A DNA stretch of 64,000 nt from Pseudomonas nicosulfuronedens (GCF_005877905.1 NZ_SWDV01000033.1:25039-89038), one strand, 5' to 3'. Shown: positions 8,950 through 18,697, counted from the first letter of the stretch. The notes: generated by a model from the sequence alone, not told the origin. Made by a program: numbers and translations.

Positions 8950-10476
8950 ATGCAACCGGCTTCCGATCAAACCCTGGCCAGCCATGCGAGTCCCGCAGCC
9001 GACGCCGGGGAGGCACAACCCTCCATTCCCCTGTTGCTGGCGGCTTTGCTGCTGGTGATGTTCCTCGCGGCGCTGGACCAGACCATCGTGTCCACTGCCT
9101 TGCCTACCATCGTCGGCGAACTGGGCAGCCTGCATCTGCTGTCCTGGGTGGTGACCGCCTACCTGCTGGCCTCCACCGTCGTGGTGCCGCTGTACGGCAA
9201 GTTCGGCGACCTGTATGGCCGCAAGCTGGTGCTGCAGACCGCCATCGTGCTGTTCCTGGTGGGTTCGGCACTCTGCGGGCTGGCGCAGAACATGACCGAG
9301 CTGATTCTCCTGCGCGCGCTTCAGGGACTGGGCGGGGGAGGACTGATGGTGGTGGCGATGGCGGCGATTGGCGATGTCATTCCGCCGGCCGAGCGTGGCC
9401 GCTACCAGGGGCTGTTCGGTGGTGTGTTCGGCCTTGCCACCGTGGTCGGCCCGCTGGTGGGCGGCTTCCTGGTCGAGCAGCTGTCCTGGCGCTGGATCTT
9501 CTACATCAACCTGCCACTGGGGCTGCTCGCCCTGCTGGTGATCGGTAGTGCATTCAAGCCCCACGTCGCGCGGGTGAAGCACGTCATCGACTACTTCGGC
9601 GCGTTTTTCCTGACCCTGGCGCTGGCCTCGCTGGTGCTGATCACCAGCCTGGGCGGCAGCACCCTGAAATGGGCCTCGATCGACATCATGGTCCTGGCGC
9701 TCTTCGCTGTCGTCGGGCTGATCGGCTTCGTCCACGAGCAGCGCATCGCCGCCGAACCGATCATGCCGCTGCACCTGTTCCGCCATCGAACCTTCGTCCT
9801 CGCCGGGCTGATCGGCTTCACCGTCGGTGTTTCGCTGTTCGGCTCGGTGACCTTCCTGCCGCTCTACATGCAGGTGGTCAAGGATGCCACGCCGACCAGT
9901 GCGGGCTTGCAGATGCTGCCGCTGATGGGGGCAATGCTGATCGTCTCGGCAGTCACCGGCAGGCTGATCAGCCGCTGGGGACGTTACCGGGTATTCCCCA
10001 TTCTCGGCACGTTGCTGCAGGCCATCGCCCTGGCGCTGCTGAGCCGCCTCGACCTGCAGTCGTCGATGGTCCAGATGAATCTCTACATGGCCTTGCTGGG
10101 CGCGGGGTTGGGCATGGTGATGCAGGTGCTGATCCTGGCGGTGCAGAACAGCGTCGAGTTCCGCCACATGGGCGTGGCCACTTCCGGCGCGACATTGTTC
10201 CGCTCCATTGGCGGTTCCATTGGCGTCTCGGTGTTCGGCGCGCTGTTCTCCCACGAGCTGATGAGCCGGCTCGCCGGCAGCTTCCCGGCCAGCGCCGGCT
10301 CCCCGGCCAACCTGTCGCCGGCCGCCGTGCATGCCTTGCCGGTGGCGCTGCAGCAGACCTACCTGCAGGCCTTTTCCGGGGCGATGCACTGGGTGTTCCT
10401 GGTGGCATGCCTGGTCAGCGCCGTGGCTTTCGCACTGTCGTGGCTGTTGCAGGAAGTGCCGCTGCGCACGGCCTGA
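8950..10476 (+). CDS. DHA2-family MFS multidrug exporter (EmrB/QacA type)
   Basis: A 508-residue inner-membrane protein with about 14 predicted transmembrane helices. It shows the DHA2 motifs: the acidic residue in helix 1 (LDQTIVSTALP, Asp43), motif A at residues 83-92 (GKFGDLYGRK) and the exporter motif C in helix 5 (GLATVVGPLVGG). Such proteins expel hydrophobic drugs or metabolites using the proton gradient. It follows the TetR gene by 56 bp and is probably repressed by it. No membrane-fusion or outer-membrane partner is encoded nearby, so it probably works alone. Confidence 0.9.
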   Translation: MQPASDQTLASHASPAADAGEAQPSIPLLLAALLLVMFLAALDQTIVSTALPTIVGELGSLHLLSWVVTAYLLASTVVVPLYGKFGDLYGRKLVLQTAIVLFLVGSALCGLAQNMTELILLRALQGLGGGGLMVVAMAAIGDVIPPAERGRYQGLFGGVFGLATVVGPLVGGFLVEQLSWRWIFYINLPLGLLALLVIGSAFKPHVARVKHVIDYFGAFFLTLALASLVLITSLGGSTLKWASIDIMVLALFAVVGLIGFVHEQRIAAEPIMPLHLFRHRTFVLAGLIGFTVGVSLFGSVTFLPLYMQVVKDATPTSAGLQMLPLMGAMLIVSAVTGRLISRWGRYRVFPILGTLLQAIALALLSRLDLQSSMVQMNLYMALLGAGLGMVMQVLILAVQNSVEFRHMGVATSGATLFRSIGGSIGVSVFGALFSHELMSRLAGSFPASAGSPANLSPAAVHALPVALQQTYLQAFSGAMHWVFLVACLVSAVAFALSWLLQEVPLRTA

Positions 10477-10500
10477 CTCTGCCCGCAAGGGGCGGCGCTG

Positions 10501-10932
10501 CTACTGGCCTGGAGTCAGGCGAAGGGCGGCGCGTTGTCGCCGCAGGTAGACGACGGCCAGGGCGTAGGGGGCCACTGCAGGAAGTGCGCAGACCAGGAAC
10601 GGAAGCCTGAGGGAGTTCAGCGCCGGGACGAGACTCAAAGCCATGCTCTGCATGATGAAGGGGAGCGTACCGAGGATGCCGCAGGCGACGGTCCCGGAGA
10701 CGGCGCTGATGGCATAACACAGAAGAACCAGCCACTGCCCTGTGTTGCCTTTCTCGGCGGGCTTCAACAGCAGCAGTGCGTAGGCGAACGAAATCAGCGA
10801 AAGGCCCACGAGCAACACCGTTAAGGGCAGGCTGTTGGGGTAATGCTTGACCCCGTTCAGCAGATTGAACGCACCCGACAGTGCGCTGATGACGGACACC
10901 GCAAACATGATCAGGAGATTGACGCTACGCAT
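10501..10932 (-). CDS. Small four-helix membrane protein, unknown function
   Basis: A 143-residue hydrophobic protein with four predicted transmembrane segments (about residues 5-25, 36-56, 66-88 and 108-128) and a basic C-terminus (YLRRQRAALRL). I recognise no enzymatic motif. The ATG at 10932 is well placed after AAGGAAG. It is convergent with the exporter, with a 24-bp gap. Function unknown. Confidence 0.7.
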   Translation of the reverse strand: MRSVNLLIMFAVSVISALSGAFNLLNGVKHYPNSLPLTVLLVGLSLISFAYALLLLKPAEKGNTGQWLVLLCYAISAVSGTVACGILGTLPFIMQSMALSLVPALNSLRLPFLVCALPAVAPYALAVVYLRRQRAALRLTPGQ

Positions 10933-11308
10933 GACGCTTCCTTGTGTTTGGCGATAAGCGTGGGCAACGAACGGGCTGTGCCGGGGGGCGGGCAGGGTAT
11001 TGCTTCAGTTCCTTGAGCAACCCTTCCAGCGCGGGCCTGTTGACCATCCAGGGGTTCGGCTGGGTTGTGCGAAGCTTACGATGTCAGTGGGCAGCATTGC
11101 CATGGGGTGGCCAACGCGGGTCCGCTGCGTACAAGGGGCCGTTCCTGGCCGTCCGCCACCTTGCGAAAGTGCATAGCGACATTGCCCGGGCGCCAATAGC
11201 CTTGGTGCCGGCGCTGACATATAGTCGCGCCCCCCAGCGAAGCCGCCAGTGCCCTTCGGGCCTGTTTCCGGCGACGCGACCACTCAAGGCGCGAGGAGCA
11301 CGCCAGCC
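10933..11308. other. Intergenic region, 376 bp
   Basis: This lies between the divergent small membrane protein and the CDF transporter and probably holds both promoters. Open frames here have poor codon use and no recognisable domains. I see no repeat or RNA gene. Confidence 0.5.
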
Positions 11309-12235
11309 ATGAAAACAGAACAGGGCATCCTGCGGCTTTCCATCATCGTGACCGTGCTGTTGGCCGGTTTCGGGATTATCGTCGGCCTGCTTTCGGGATC
11401 CTTCTCCATCGTCTTCGACGGCGTCTATTCCCTGGCCGATGCCAGCATGAGCGGCCTGGCGCTGATGGTGGCCACTCTGATCCGCCGCCATACCACCGAG
11501 GGCGACGCCAGCCGGCGTCTGGCCGAGCGCTTCAACATGGGCTTCTGGCACCTGGAACCCATGGTGCTGGCACTCAACGGCACGCTGCTCTCGGGCGTTA
11601 CGCTGTATGCACTGATCAACGCCATCGGCCGGCTGCTCACCGGCGGTCACGCGCTGGAATTCGGCTTCGCCATTCTCTATGCGGCGGTCGCCACGCTGGT
11701 CTGTTTCGCCCTGGCGGTGGTGCAGTTCCGCGCGAACAAGCGCATCGGTTCGGACTTCGTTGCCCTCGATGCGAAATCCTGGGTGATGTCCGGCAGCATT
11801 TCCCTGGCCTTGCTGATCGCCTTCCTGGTGGGTGATGTGGCTACCGTGAGCGGCTACGCGCACATCGGCCCCTATGTCGACCCTGCGGTGCTGGCGCTGA
11901 TCTGCCTGGTTATCCTGCCGATTCCCTTCCTGACCATTCGCCAGGCCTTCAAGGACATCCTCCTGGTCACGCCGCCCGAGTTGAAGGAGCACGTCGACGA
12001 AGTCGCCACAGCCGCTGTGGTTCAGCACGGGTTCCTGGCCTACCAGGCCTACGTCGCCAAGGTCGGGCGGGCGCAGCAGATCGAGCTGTACTTCATCGTT
12101 CCGCCGAACTGGCCGGCGCAGACCCTGGCCGAGTGGGACAGGCTGCGCGACGAGATCGGCGAGGCCATCGGCGGCGAAGGTCCCAACCGCTGGTTGACCA
12201 TCGCTTTCACCACCGATCCGCTCTGGACCCGCTGA
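11309..12235 (+). CDS. Cation diffusion facilitator (CDF) family transporter
   Basis: A 308-residue inner-membrane protein with the CDF pattern: six transmembrane helices, the second carrying the acidic metal-site motif (FDGVYSLADASMSG), and a C-terminal cytoplasmic domain beginning about residue 215 (PPELKEHVDEVATAA). CDF proteins export divalent metals such as Zn, Fe, Mn or Co in exchange for protons. Metal specificity cannot be assigned; helix-2 Asp residues are present but the helix-5 metal residues are less typical (ALDAKSWVMSG). The start at 11309 follows GCGAGGAG, and upstream in-frame codons look non-coding. Confidence 0.82.
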   Translation: MKTEQGILRLSIIVTVLLAGFGIIVGLLSGSFSIVFDGVYSLADASMSGLALMVATLIRRHTTEGDASRRLAERFNMGFWHLEPMVLALNGTLLSGVTLYALINAIGRLLTGGHALEFGFAILYAAVATLVCFALAVVQFRANKRIGSDFVALDAKSWVMSGSISLALLIAFLVGDVATVSGYAHIGPYVDPAVLALICLVILPIPFLTIRQAFKDILLVTPPELKEHVDEVATAAVVQHGFLAYQAYVAKVGRAQQIELYFIVPPNWPAQTLAEWDRLRDEIGEAIGGEGPNRWLTIAFTTDPLWTR

Positions 12236-12275
12236 GTCGCTCACGCCCTGTCGAGCAGGGCAGGGCGGGTCCCGC

Positions 12276-13316
12276 TCATCCTCTGCGCCTTTGCGCTTCG
12301 CGCCAGGCGCCCGGGCCGCTGCCGTACCAGCGGCCGAAGGCCCGGGAGAAACTCTGCAGATCCCCATAGCCGAGCCGGTCGGTGATCTGCGCGAGCGACA
12401 GTACCGGGTCGTCCAGCAGGTCGAGCGCCTTGTAGCGACGCTGCTCGTCGAGCAGCTCGCTGTAGCGCCAGCCGTGGCTGAGCAGCCGCCGTGCGGCGGT
12501 GCGCTCGGTCAGGTGACGGGTCTTGCAGAAGGACTGGAAGCTCGCGCCCTCCGCCAGGGTGCCAGCGATATGGTCGGCGGCTTCGTCCAGCAGGGTTCGC
12601 TGGGTCTGCCCGCGCGCCTGCTCGACGATGCCGACCAGGGTCGCCTCCAGCTCGGGATTGGCTGGAGACAGCGGCTGGAGGAACAGCGCCGGTTGCAGCT
12701 GCAGCACCATCTCGGACACATCGCTGCACCAGTGCAGAGGCGCGCGCAGGGTTTGCTCATAGAGTTCGGCGTTCGCTGGAGCGTGACCGGGCAACTGGAT
12801 GCCGAGCAGCGGGTCCTGGGCAATGCCGCTGGCCAGCAGCTTGCGGCGCAGCAGACTGCAGATGCCGACCAGGGTGTACTCGCGGCTCTGCCGGCCGGAC
12901 AGCAGCGCGCCGCATTCGGAGAGAACCAGGGCGACGCTGTCGTCCTCGATGCGCAGTTCGATGTACAGCGAGCCGTTGAAGTAGGGGAAGTACCGGGCGA
13001 AGTAGGTGCAGGCCGCTTCCAGGGTCGGCGCCACATCGAACAGGTAGGTCAGGCCGTTGGTCAGGGTCGACACGAAGCGCTTGCCTGCCAGCAGGCCGAT
13101 GGCGGCTTCGCCGCTGGCCCGCTCGGCGAGGTCCCAGAAGCGCCGGGAGAGAAACAGCGGCACGCGCACCAGCGGCGTGCGCAGCTCCAGCAGCGTCCGG
13201 CGCATGCAGGCCTCCAGCTCCGTGGCAGCAATCCCGCGGGCGAGCAGCTCTTCCATGGCTGGCAGTAGCGTCGGCGCGTAGAAGGCGTTGGACGGATGGG
13301 CGGAAGCTGGGCTCAT
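12276..13316 (-). CDS. AraC-family regulator (OruR-like)
   Basis: A 346-residue regulator with the Arabinose_bd-type N-terminal domain (EAAIGLLAGKRFVSTLTNG region, about residues 70-180) and a C-terminal AraC helix-turn-helix (CKTRHLTERTAARRLLSHG and QITDRLGYGDLQSFSRAFGR). No clear Shine-Dalgarno precedes ATG 13316. It is 36 bp downstream of the LysR gene on the same strand, so the two may be cotranscribed. The target is unknown; the nearest metabolic genes are the DUF1302-DUF1329-DUF1254 operon beginning at 15318. Confidence 0.86.
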   Translation of the reverse strand: MSPASAHPSNAFYAPTLLPAMEELLARGIAATELEACMRRTLLELRTPLVRVPLFLSRRFWDLAERASGEAAIGLLAGKRFVSTLTNGLTYLFDVAPTLEAACTYFARYFPYFNGSLYIELRIEDDSVALVLSECGALLSGRQSREYTLVGICSLLRRKLLASGIAQDPLLGIQLPGHAPANAELYEQTLRAPLHWCSDVSEMVLQLQPALFLQPLSPANPELEATLVGIVEQARGQTQRTLLDEAADHIAGTLAEGASFQSFCKTRHLTERTAARRLLSHGWRYSELLDEQRRYKALDLLDDPVLSLAQITDRLGYGDLQSFSRAFGRWYGSGPGAWREAQRRRG

Positions 13317-13352
13317 TGCGTGAGAGGGCTCGGTGGGGCGGGCGGGACGACC

Positions 13353-14294
13353 TTACGCATTGCGCCTGGCACCGACAAGCCCGCGCGGCAGGCGCTCGTC
13401 GGCGGCGAAGATTGCCTCGATCATCGCCTGTGCTGCCGGCGACAGGCCGAAGCCGGCGCGGCTGACGATGCCGTAGTGCAGGCGCAGTTCGGGGCGATCC
13501 TGGGGGATGTCGGTGATCTGCAGCAGGGCCACTTCGCCATGCTGCACCGGGTCGTGCAGCGCCTCCACGGCGGCCAGGCCGACCGCATCGGAGCGTGCGA
13601 CGATGTGCAGGATCGCGGCGAACTGCGCACATTCGATGTTCATGTGGAAGTCACGTTCGCCGATCACCTCGGCCAGCACCTTGCGCAGCGGAGGCGGAAT
13701 GCGGGTGCCGACGCGCGGGTAGTCGAGCAGGTCGGCCAGCTTCAGGTGCTCCGCGCCGGCCAGCGGATGGCCGGCGCGGCAGAAGAAGCGGCCGGGGCGG
13801 AATTCCATCCAGCGCACCTGGTAATCGGGATCGTTGGCAAACTCGCGGGCATCACCGACGAAGAATTCTACCTGTTCTTCCCTGAGCAGCTGCGCCATCT
13901 GTTCCCAGTCGCCCATCAGGAAGCCGACATCGATCGCCGGGTGAGCGCGGATGAAATCGGCCATGGCCTCGGGCACCAGCAGTTGCGCGGGATAAGGGCC
14001 GCAGCCGAAGCGCAGCTCGCCGGCATCGAGGCCGTTGTACTGCTGCAGTTCGTTGCGTAGCGAACGGGTACCGGCCAGCAGGCGCCGCGCGTGCTGCAGC
14101 ACCAGCTCGCCCTGGCCGGTCAGGCGGAAGTCGCGGCTCTGGCGGTCCACCAGCAGGCAGTCGAGGTCGCGCTCCAGGGACTGGATGCTGCGGCTCAGTG
14201 CCGACTGGCTTAGGCCAATGGCGTCGGCAGCGCGCTGGTAGTTCTGGAAGTCGGCGAGGGCGGCCAGGTGGCGGAGCTGTCTGAGTTCCATCAT
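13353..14294 (-). CDS. LysR-family transcriptional regulator
   Basis: A 313-residue LysR regulator: N-terminal winged helix (residues 3-62, LRQLRHLAALADFQNYQRAA and LSQSALSRSIQSLE) and a periplasmic-binding-like effector domain from about residue 90 (GELRFGCGPYPAQLLVPEAM). Two ATGs stand side by side (14294 and 14291). AGGA lies 4 nt before the first and 7 nt before the second, so 14291 may be used. It is divergent from the AraC gene at 14388 with a 93-bp shared promoter region, the usual arrangement when a LysR protein controls its divergent neighbour. Confidence 0.88.
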   Translation of the reverse strand: MMELRQLRHLAALADFQNYQRAADAIGLSQSALSRSIQSLERDLDCLLVDRQSRDFRLTGQGELVLQHARRLLAGTRSLRNELQQYNGLDAGELRFGCGPYPAQLLVPEAMADFIRAHPAIDVGFLMGDWEQMAQLLREEQVEFFVGDAREFANDPDYQVRWMEFRPGRFFCRAGHPLAGAEHLKLADLLDYPRVGTRIPPPLRKVLAEVIGERDFHMNIECAQFAAILHIVARSDAVGLAAVEALHDPVQHGEVALLQITDIPQDRPELRLHYGIVSRAGFGLSPAAQAMIEAIFAADERLPRGLVGARRNA

Positions 14295-14387
14295 GCGTCC
14301 TGCGCATAAAAGAGTTGAGTCGAATGAATTTGATGGATAGCAGAGTCAGCTGGTCTAGTAAACCGCCTGCCGAACCGGACCTATCCC

Positions 14388-15233
14388 ATGTCACCCTTGC
14401 TGTTCGCCTCCAGCGCCTTCGCCAGCACCATCCTCCTGCATGCCGCCCGCCTGGGGTTGTGCGCGGCGGAATTGCGCCTGCGCGCAGGGATTGCGGAGGC
14501 ACAGCTGGCGGATCATCGCGCGCACATCCCGGCAGACCAGGTGGAGTGCCTGTGGAGCGAGTGCGAGCGCGCCAGCGGCAATCCGCAGTTCGGTTGCGAG
14601 CTGCTCAACAGCATGGCCACCCATTGCCTGCAGGGCCTGAACATCCTGCTGGATTCCGCCCCGGACCTGGGCACCAGCCTTGCCGCCTTCTGCCAGTACC
14701 TGCCCACGGTGACCAACTGCGTGCAATCGCGCCTGGAAGAAGAGGGCGAAGTCACCCGCCTGACCCTTGAACTGGTGCGTGACGACCTGCACCACTTCGG
14801 CCTGGATGCCGCGGTGCTGACCCTGATCCGCAACATTGCCCGGCGTGTCGGGCTGCCGGCGGCGCAGGTGTGCCGGGAGGCCGGCGTCGCTGCGCAACAG
14901 CGCTGCACGTCGACGCTCGTCGAGTGGGGCGTGCCCTGGCGGGTGGCGCCTTCGCCGTTCCTGCTGCTGCCCACGGCGCTGCTGGCCACGCCGCTGGTGG
15001 GCGCCAATGAGTTCCTCTACCAGAGCCTGCGGCGCCAATGGGGTGATACACGCAAGGACGGGGAGGGCGACGGCCTGAGTCTGGCGCGCATCTGGTTGCG
15101 TTCTTCCGACCAGCCCATCGAGCGTATCGCCGAGCGCATCGGCTACCGGCAGAGCGGCAACTTCATCCGCGCCTTTCGCAAGCGCTTCGGTGTTACGCCC
15201 AAGCAGTTCCGCCTCGGCCAATACCCGGCATGA
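14388..15233 (+). CDS. AraC-family regulator upstream of the DUF1302 operon
   Basis: A 281-residue AraC-type protein, short for the OruR class. The N-terminal sensing part (about residues 30-180: AEAQLADHRAHIPADQVECL-like region, NIARRVGLPAAQVCREAGV) is followed by a reduced DNA-binding region in which the second helix-turn-helix is clear (ERIAERIGYRQSGNFIRAFRKRFGVTPKQFRLGQ) and the first is weaker. It ends 84 bp before the DUF1302 gene on the same strand and is the likeliest direct regulator of that operon. Its effector is unknown. Confidence 0.82.
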   Translation: MSPLLFASSAFASTILLHAARLGLCAAELRLRAGIAEAQLADHRAHIPADQVECLWSECERASGNPQFGCELLNSMATHCLQGLNILLDSAPDLGTSLAAFCQYLPTVTNCVQSRLEEEGEVTRLTLELVRDDLHHFGLDAAVLTLIRNIARRVGLPAAQVCREAGVAAQQRCTSTLVEWGVPWRVAPSPFLLLPTALLATPLVGANEFLYQSLRRQWGDTRKDGEGDGLSLARIWLRSSDQPIERIAERIGYRQSGNFIRAFRKRFGVTPKQFRLGQYPA

Positions 15234-15317
15234 TCGAATTTTGTCGGTCCCGGCTTGTGGCTGCCGCGTCCGCTCCCTTCATGGTGGGCCGGCGGTACCC
15301 ATCCTCCGGAGCCCATA

Positions 15318-17147
15318 ATGACAAGAATCCATCCGGCCCCTGTCCCCCTCGCTTTCGTGGGGCAGCGCCAGCACTGCATCTGCCGACCTCTTCTGCTGGC
15401 CCTCGCCGTCAGTAGCGCCTCTGGTGCGAAGGCCACGACCTTCGAACTGAACGACGACTGGAGCCTGTCCACCAAGACCACTCTCAGTCTTGGAGCCAGT
15501 TGGTCGGCGCAGGACCCCGATCGCCACCTGATGACCCACGCCAACGCGGTGCAGGCGCAGCACATCGACAATGCCGACGGCACCAGTGTGAGCGCCGACG
15601 ACAATCGCCTGAACTTCAAGAAGGGCGACCCCATCTCGCAGATGTTCAAGGGCCTCACGGACTTCAGCCTGGAGGGCGACGGGCAGGGCGCCTTCATCCG
15701 CTTCAAGTACTGGTACGACCATGCCTACGAGACCGGCGACGGCCGCTTCAAGGACTTCGACGACAGCGGCTGGCCGACCCTGGCGCGTTTTCATGGCTTC
15801 GACACCCTCGACGCCTACGTATGGAAGGACTTCGACGTCGCCGAACATCCGCTGAACCTCAAGCTCGGCAAGCAGGTGCTGTCCTGGGGCGAGGCTGTGC
15901 TGATCCAGAACGGTATCAATGTGATCAACCCGCTGGACTACAGCGCCTTCAACAAGCCGGGCGTGGACATCAAGGAAGGCCAGCTGCCGGTGGAGATGCT
16001 CTCGTTCAACCTCGGGCTGAGCGACAAGGTGAACCTGGAAGGCTTCTACCAGTACAACTGGCGGCCCAGCGTGCTGGACGGTTGCGGCACCTTCTTCGCC
16101 ACCAGCGACGCCATCCAGCCCGGTTGTGGTCCGCTCTACCTGAGCCAGGTGCAGACTGACGCGCAGATGCAGGCAGGCGGCCTGTACGCCGCCCACGGCG
16201 ATGACCAGGACCCGTCCGACCAGGGCCAGTGGGGCGTCGCCCTGCGCACCCTGATCAGCTCGCTGAACGATGCCGAGGCGGCGTTCTACTACGTGAATTA
16301 CCACGCGCGACTGCCTTACCTGCAGCTCACCGCGCGCGACAACAGCAAGCCCGGGAACTTCCCCATCGGACGCGTACAGGGCCCCGTGTATGCCGCCGCG
16401 TTCCCGGAGAACATTCACCTCTACGGCCTGAGCATCAACGGCGCTCTGCCCGGCTGGGGCACCTCGCTGGCGGCGGAGCTGAGTTACCGGCCGAACATGC
16501 CGGTGGCGCTCAACGGCCCGGACATGAACGTGGCGATGATCACCGGCCCCGGCGGCAGTTCGTCGATCACCGACGTGCCGGCCAACGCCTCCACCACCGG
16601 CCAGACGCTGGACGGCTGGGAGCGCAAGCCGGTGTGGCAGATGACTGCCTCGGCCACCCAGATCATCGACAACGTGCTCGGCGCCACCCGCCTGACCCTG
16701 CTCGGCGAAGCCGGCGTGGTGCACGTGGGCGATGTCGGCGACGAGCGCCTGGGGCGCAACTCCGCCTTCGGCCGCAGCGCGCCGCTCAATGGCACGAAGT
16801 GCAACACCGTGGCCAGTGGCGTGACCAACCGCTACTGCACCGACGACGGCTTCACCACGCCCTGGTCCTGGGGCTACCGCCTGCGCGCCGGCCTGGAATA
16901 CAGCGACGTGCTGCCGGGGGTGAACATGCTGCCCAGCCTGAACTTCCGTCACGACGTGGAGGGTTACTCCTACGATCCGGGCGGCCCGTTCCAGGAAGGG
17001 CAGATGGCCGCCGGCCTGTCACTGGCCTTCAACTACCTGAACGATTACAGCCTGGAGTTCGGCTACAACAGCTTCTTCGGCAACAACAAGTACAGCACGC
17101 TCGACGACCGCGACTTCTACAGCGTCAGCGCCAAGGTCGACTTCTGA
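15318..17147 (+). CDS. DUF1302 outer-membrane protein
   Basis: A 609-residue DUF1302 protein. A long N-terminus with a hydrophobic stretch (LLLALAVSSASGAKA, about residues 20-35) is a probable Sec signal. Family landmarks include DDNRLNFKKGDPISQMFKGL, LGKQVLSWGEAVLIQNGINV and the terminal strand ending in Phe (KVDF), an outer-membrane barrel signal. ATG 15318 follows CTCCGGAG. It is clearly more divergent from the other two copies in this window than they are from each other (end strand SFFGNNKYSTLDDRDFYSVS). It heads a four-gene operon with DUF1329 and two DUF1254 genes. A channel or sorting role at the outer membrane is inferred. Confidence 0.88.
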   Translation: MTRIHPAPVPLAFVGQRQHCICRPLLLALAVSSASGAKATTFELNDDWSLSTKTTLSLGASWSAQDPDRHLMTHANAVQAQHIDNADGTSVSADDNRLNFKKGDPISQMFKGLTDFSLEGDGQGAFIRFKYWYDHAYETGDGRFKDFDDSGWPTLARFHGFDTLDAYVWKDFDVAEHPLNLKLGKQVLSWGEAVLIQNGINVINPLDYSAFNKPGVDIKEGQLPVEMLSFNLGLSDKVNLEGFYQYNWRPSVLDGCGTFFATSDAIQPGCGPLYLSQVQTDAQMQAGGLYAAHGDDQDPSDQGQWGVALRTLISSLNDAEAAFYYVNYHARLPYLQLTARDNSKPGNFPIGRVQGPVYAAAFPENIHLYGLSINGALPGWGTSLAAELSYRPNMPVALNGPDMNVAMITGPGGSSSITDVPANASTTGQTLDGWERKPVWQMTASATQIIDNVLGATRLTLLGEAGVVHVGDVGDERLGRNSAFGRSAPLNGTKCNTVASGVTNRYCTDDGFTTPWSWGYRLRAGLEYSDVLPGVNMLPSLNFRHDVEGYSYDPGGPFQEGQMAAGLSLAFNYLNDYSLEFGYNSFFGNNKYSTLDDRDFYSVSAKVDF

Positions 17148-17158
17148 GGAACCGCCCC

Positions 17159-18508
17159 ATGCACCTTTCGAACATTACCGCCCTGGCGCTGGCCATGGGC
17201 CTGGCGTTCTGCGCCCATGCCCATGCCTCCGCCAATACTCCAGCCGACCTCGGCAGCAGCCTGACACCGGTCGGCGCCGAGAAGGCCGGCAACGCCGACG
17301 GCAGCATTCCCGCCTGGGATGGCGGCCTGAAACCCGACGCGGGGCAGGTCGACGCGAAGGGCGGCTACGCCGATCCCTACGCCGCCGAGAAGCCGCTGTT
17401 CAGCATCACCCCGGCCAACGCCGGGCAATACAGCCAGTGGCTCAGCCCGGGCGAGCAGGCGATGCTCAAGCGCTATCCGAACACCTACCGGATCAACGTC
17501 TACCCCAGCCACCGCAGCGCGCGGCTGCCCGACGAGATCAACGCGGCGACTCGCGACAACGCCAGCAAGGCCAAGCTTGCCGACGGTGGCAACGGCGTCC
17601 TCAACTACCAGCGCGGCGTGCCTTTCCCGCTGCCCAGCGAAGGCGTCGAAGCGATCTGGAATCACATCACCCGCTACCGTGGCGGCAGCATCGAGCGCAC
17701 CTTCAGCTCGGCCAACGTGAAGGAGAACGGCGTCTACAGCCTGGTTCGCTCGCAGACCGACATGAACTACGCCGAGACCGTTGACGACCTGCCGCAGGAC
17801 GCCAACCTGCTGTACCTGTTCAAGACCCGTGTGCTGGAGCCGGCACGGTTGTCCGGCGAGGCGGTACTGACCCACGAGCCGATGGACCAGGTCGCCGAAC
17901 CGCGCGCCGCCTGGCAGTACATTCCCGGCCAGCGCCGGGTGCGCCGTGCCCCGCTGATCGCCTACGACAACAGCGCGCGCTACAGCGACGGCATGGTCAC
18001 TGCCGACAGTCTCGATGGCTTCAACGGCGCGCCGGACCGCTACGACTGGAAGCTGGTGGGCAAGCAGGAACTGTTCGTGCCCTACAACAGCTTCCGCCTG
18101 TACGACCGCACGGTGAAGTACGCCGACATTCTCAAGACGGGCCATCTGAACCCCGACCTGGCGCGCTTCGAGAAGCACCGCGTGTGGGTCGTCGAAGCGA
18201 CTCTCAAGCCGGGTGCCCGCCACGTCTACAGCAAGCGCCGCTACTACCTCGACGAGGACAGCTGGAACATCCTCCTCGGCGAGCTCTACGACAGCCGTGG
18301 CGAGTTGTGGCGCAATTACCAGTCTCACGCCATGCCGTACTACGACAAGCAGTTCACCTACGAGGCGTTGGCAGCGGCCTATGACCTGATCAGTGGGCGT
18401 TACTTCGTCAACGGCCTGATGAACGAAGAGAGCAGCGGCCTGAAGACCGGCCAGCACGCGAAGATGAGCGACTACACTCCGTCCGACCTGCGTCGCTGGG
18501 CGAAGTAG
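17159..18508 (+). CDS. DUF1329 protein
   Basis: A 449-residue DUF1329 protein with a Sec signal peptide (residues 1-24, ending AHASA). It keeps the family hallmarks GNADGSIPAWDGG, GQRRVRRAPLIAYD and DRYDWKLVGKQELFVPYNSF. It starts 11 bp after the DUF1302 stop with AGGAACC in front, so translation is probably coupled. It is shorter and more divergent at the N-terminus than the copies at 406 and 38317. A hairpin after its stop (18523-18549) may reduce read-through into the DUF1254 genes. Confidence 0.88.
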   Translation: MHLSNITALALAMGLAFCAHAHASANTPADLGSSLTPVGAEKAGNADGSIPAWDGGLKPDAGQVDAKGGYADPYAAEKPLFSITPANAGQYSQWLSPGEQAMLKRYPNTYRINVYPSHRSARLPDEINAATRDNASKAKLADGGNGVLNYQRGVPFPLPSEGVEAIWNHITRYRGGSIERTFSSANVKENGVYSLVRSQTDMNYAETVDDLPQDANLLYLFKTRVLEPARLSGEAVLTHEPMDQVAEPRAAWQYIPGQRRVRRAPLIAYDNSARYSDGMVTADSLDGFNGAPDRYDWKLVGKQELFVPYNSFRLYDRTVKYADILKTGHLNPDLARFEKHRVWVVEATLKPGARHVYSKRRYYLDEDSWNILLGELYDSRGELWRNYQSHAMPYYDKQFTYEALAAAYDLISGRYFVNGLMNEESSGLKTGQHAKMSDYTPSDLRRWAK

Positions 18509-18522
18509 CGTCGTGCCCCTTG

Positions 18523-18549
18523 CCCCGGCCGGACATGGCCGGGGTTCTT
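18523..18549 (+). terminator. Hairpin between the DUF1329 and DUF1254 genes
   Basis: Perfect 8-bp arms CCCCGGCC and GGCCGGGG are followed by a short T-rich tail (TTCTT). It may be a partial terminator within the operon. Confidence 0.5.
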
Positions 18550-18697
18550 GCGCCGTCCTGGCAACCAGCGGCCCGCCATGATCGCTTTTTGTCCGCTGGG
18601 GCTGACCGCCGCCCACGCGGGATGCCGCACTCTGCTCCGACATCCGCCGTGGCGCCGCATGGCCGGGCGGTCCAACAAGAAGAACGAGGAAAACTCC

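Noticed and set aside
8857..10488. A 543-codon open frame on the minus strand
   Set aside because: It is the shadow of the MFS exporter gene. The translation is rich in Gln/His/Arg with no domain, as expected from a high-GC antisense frame.
10944..11312. A 122-codon frame in the gap before the CDF gene
   Set aside because: Poor codon use, no domain, and it overlaps the ribosome-binding site of the real gene.
15279..16952. A 557-codon open frame opposite the second DUF1302 gene
   Set aside because: Low-complexity Val/Gly/His-rich translation typical of an antisense shadow; the plus strand has clear family motifs.
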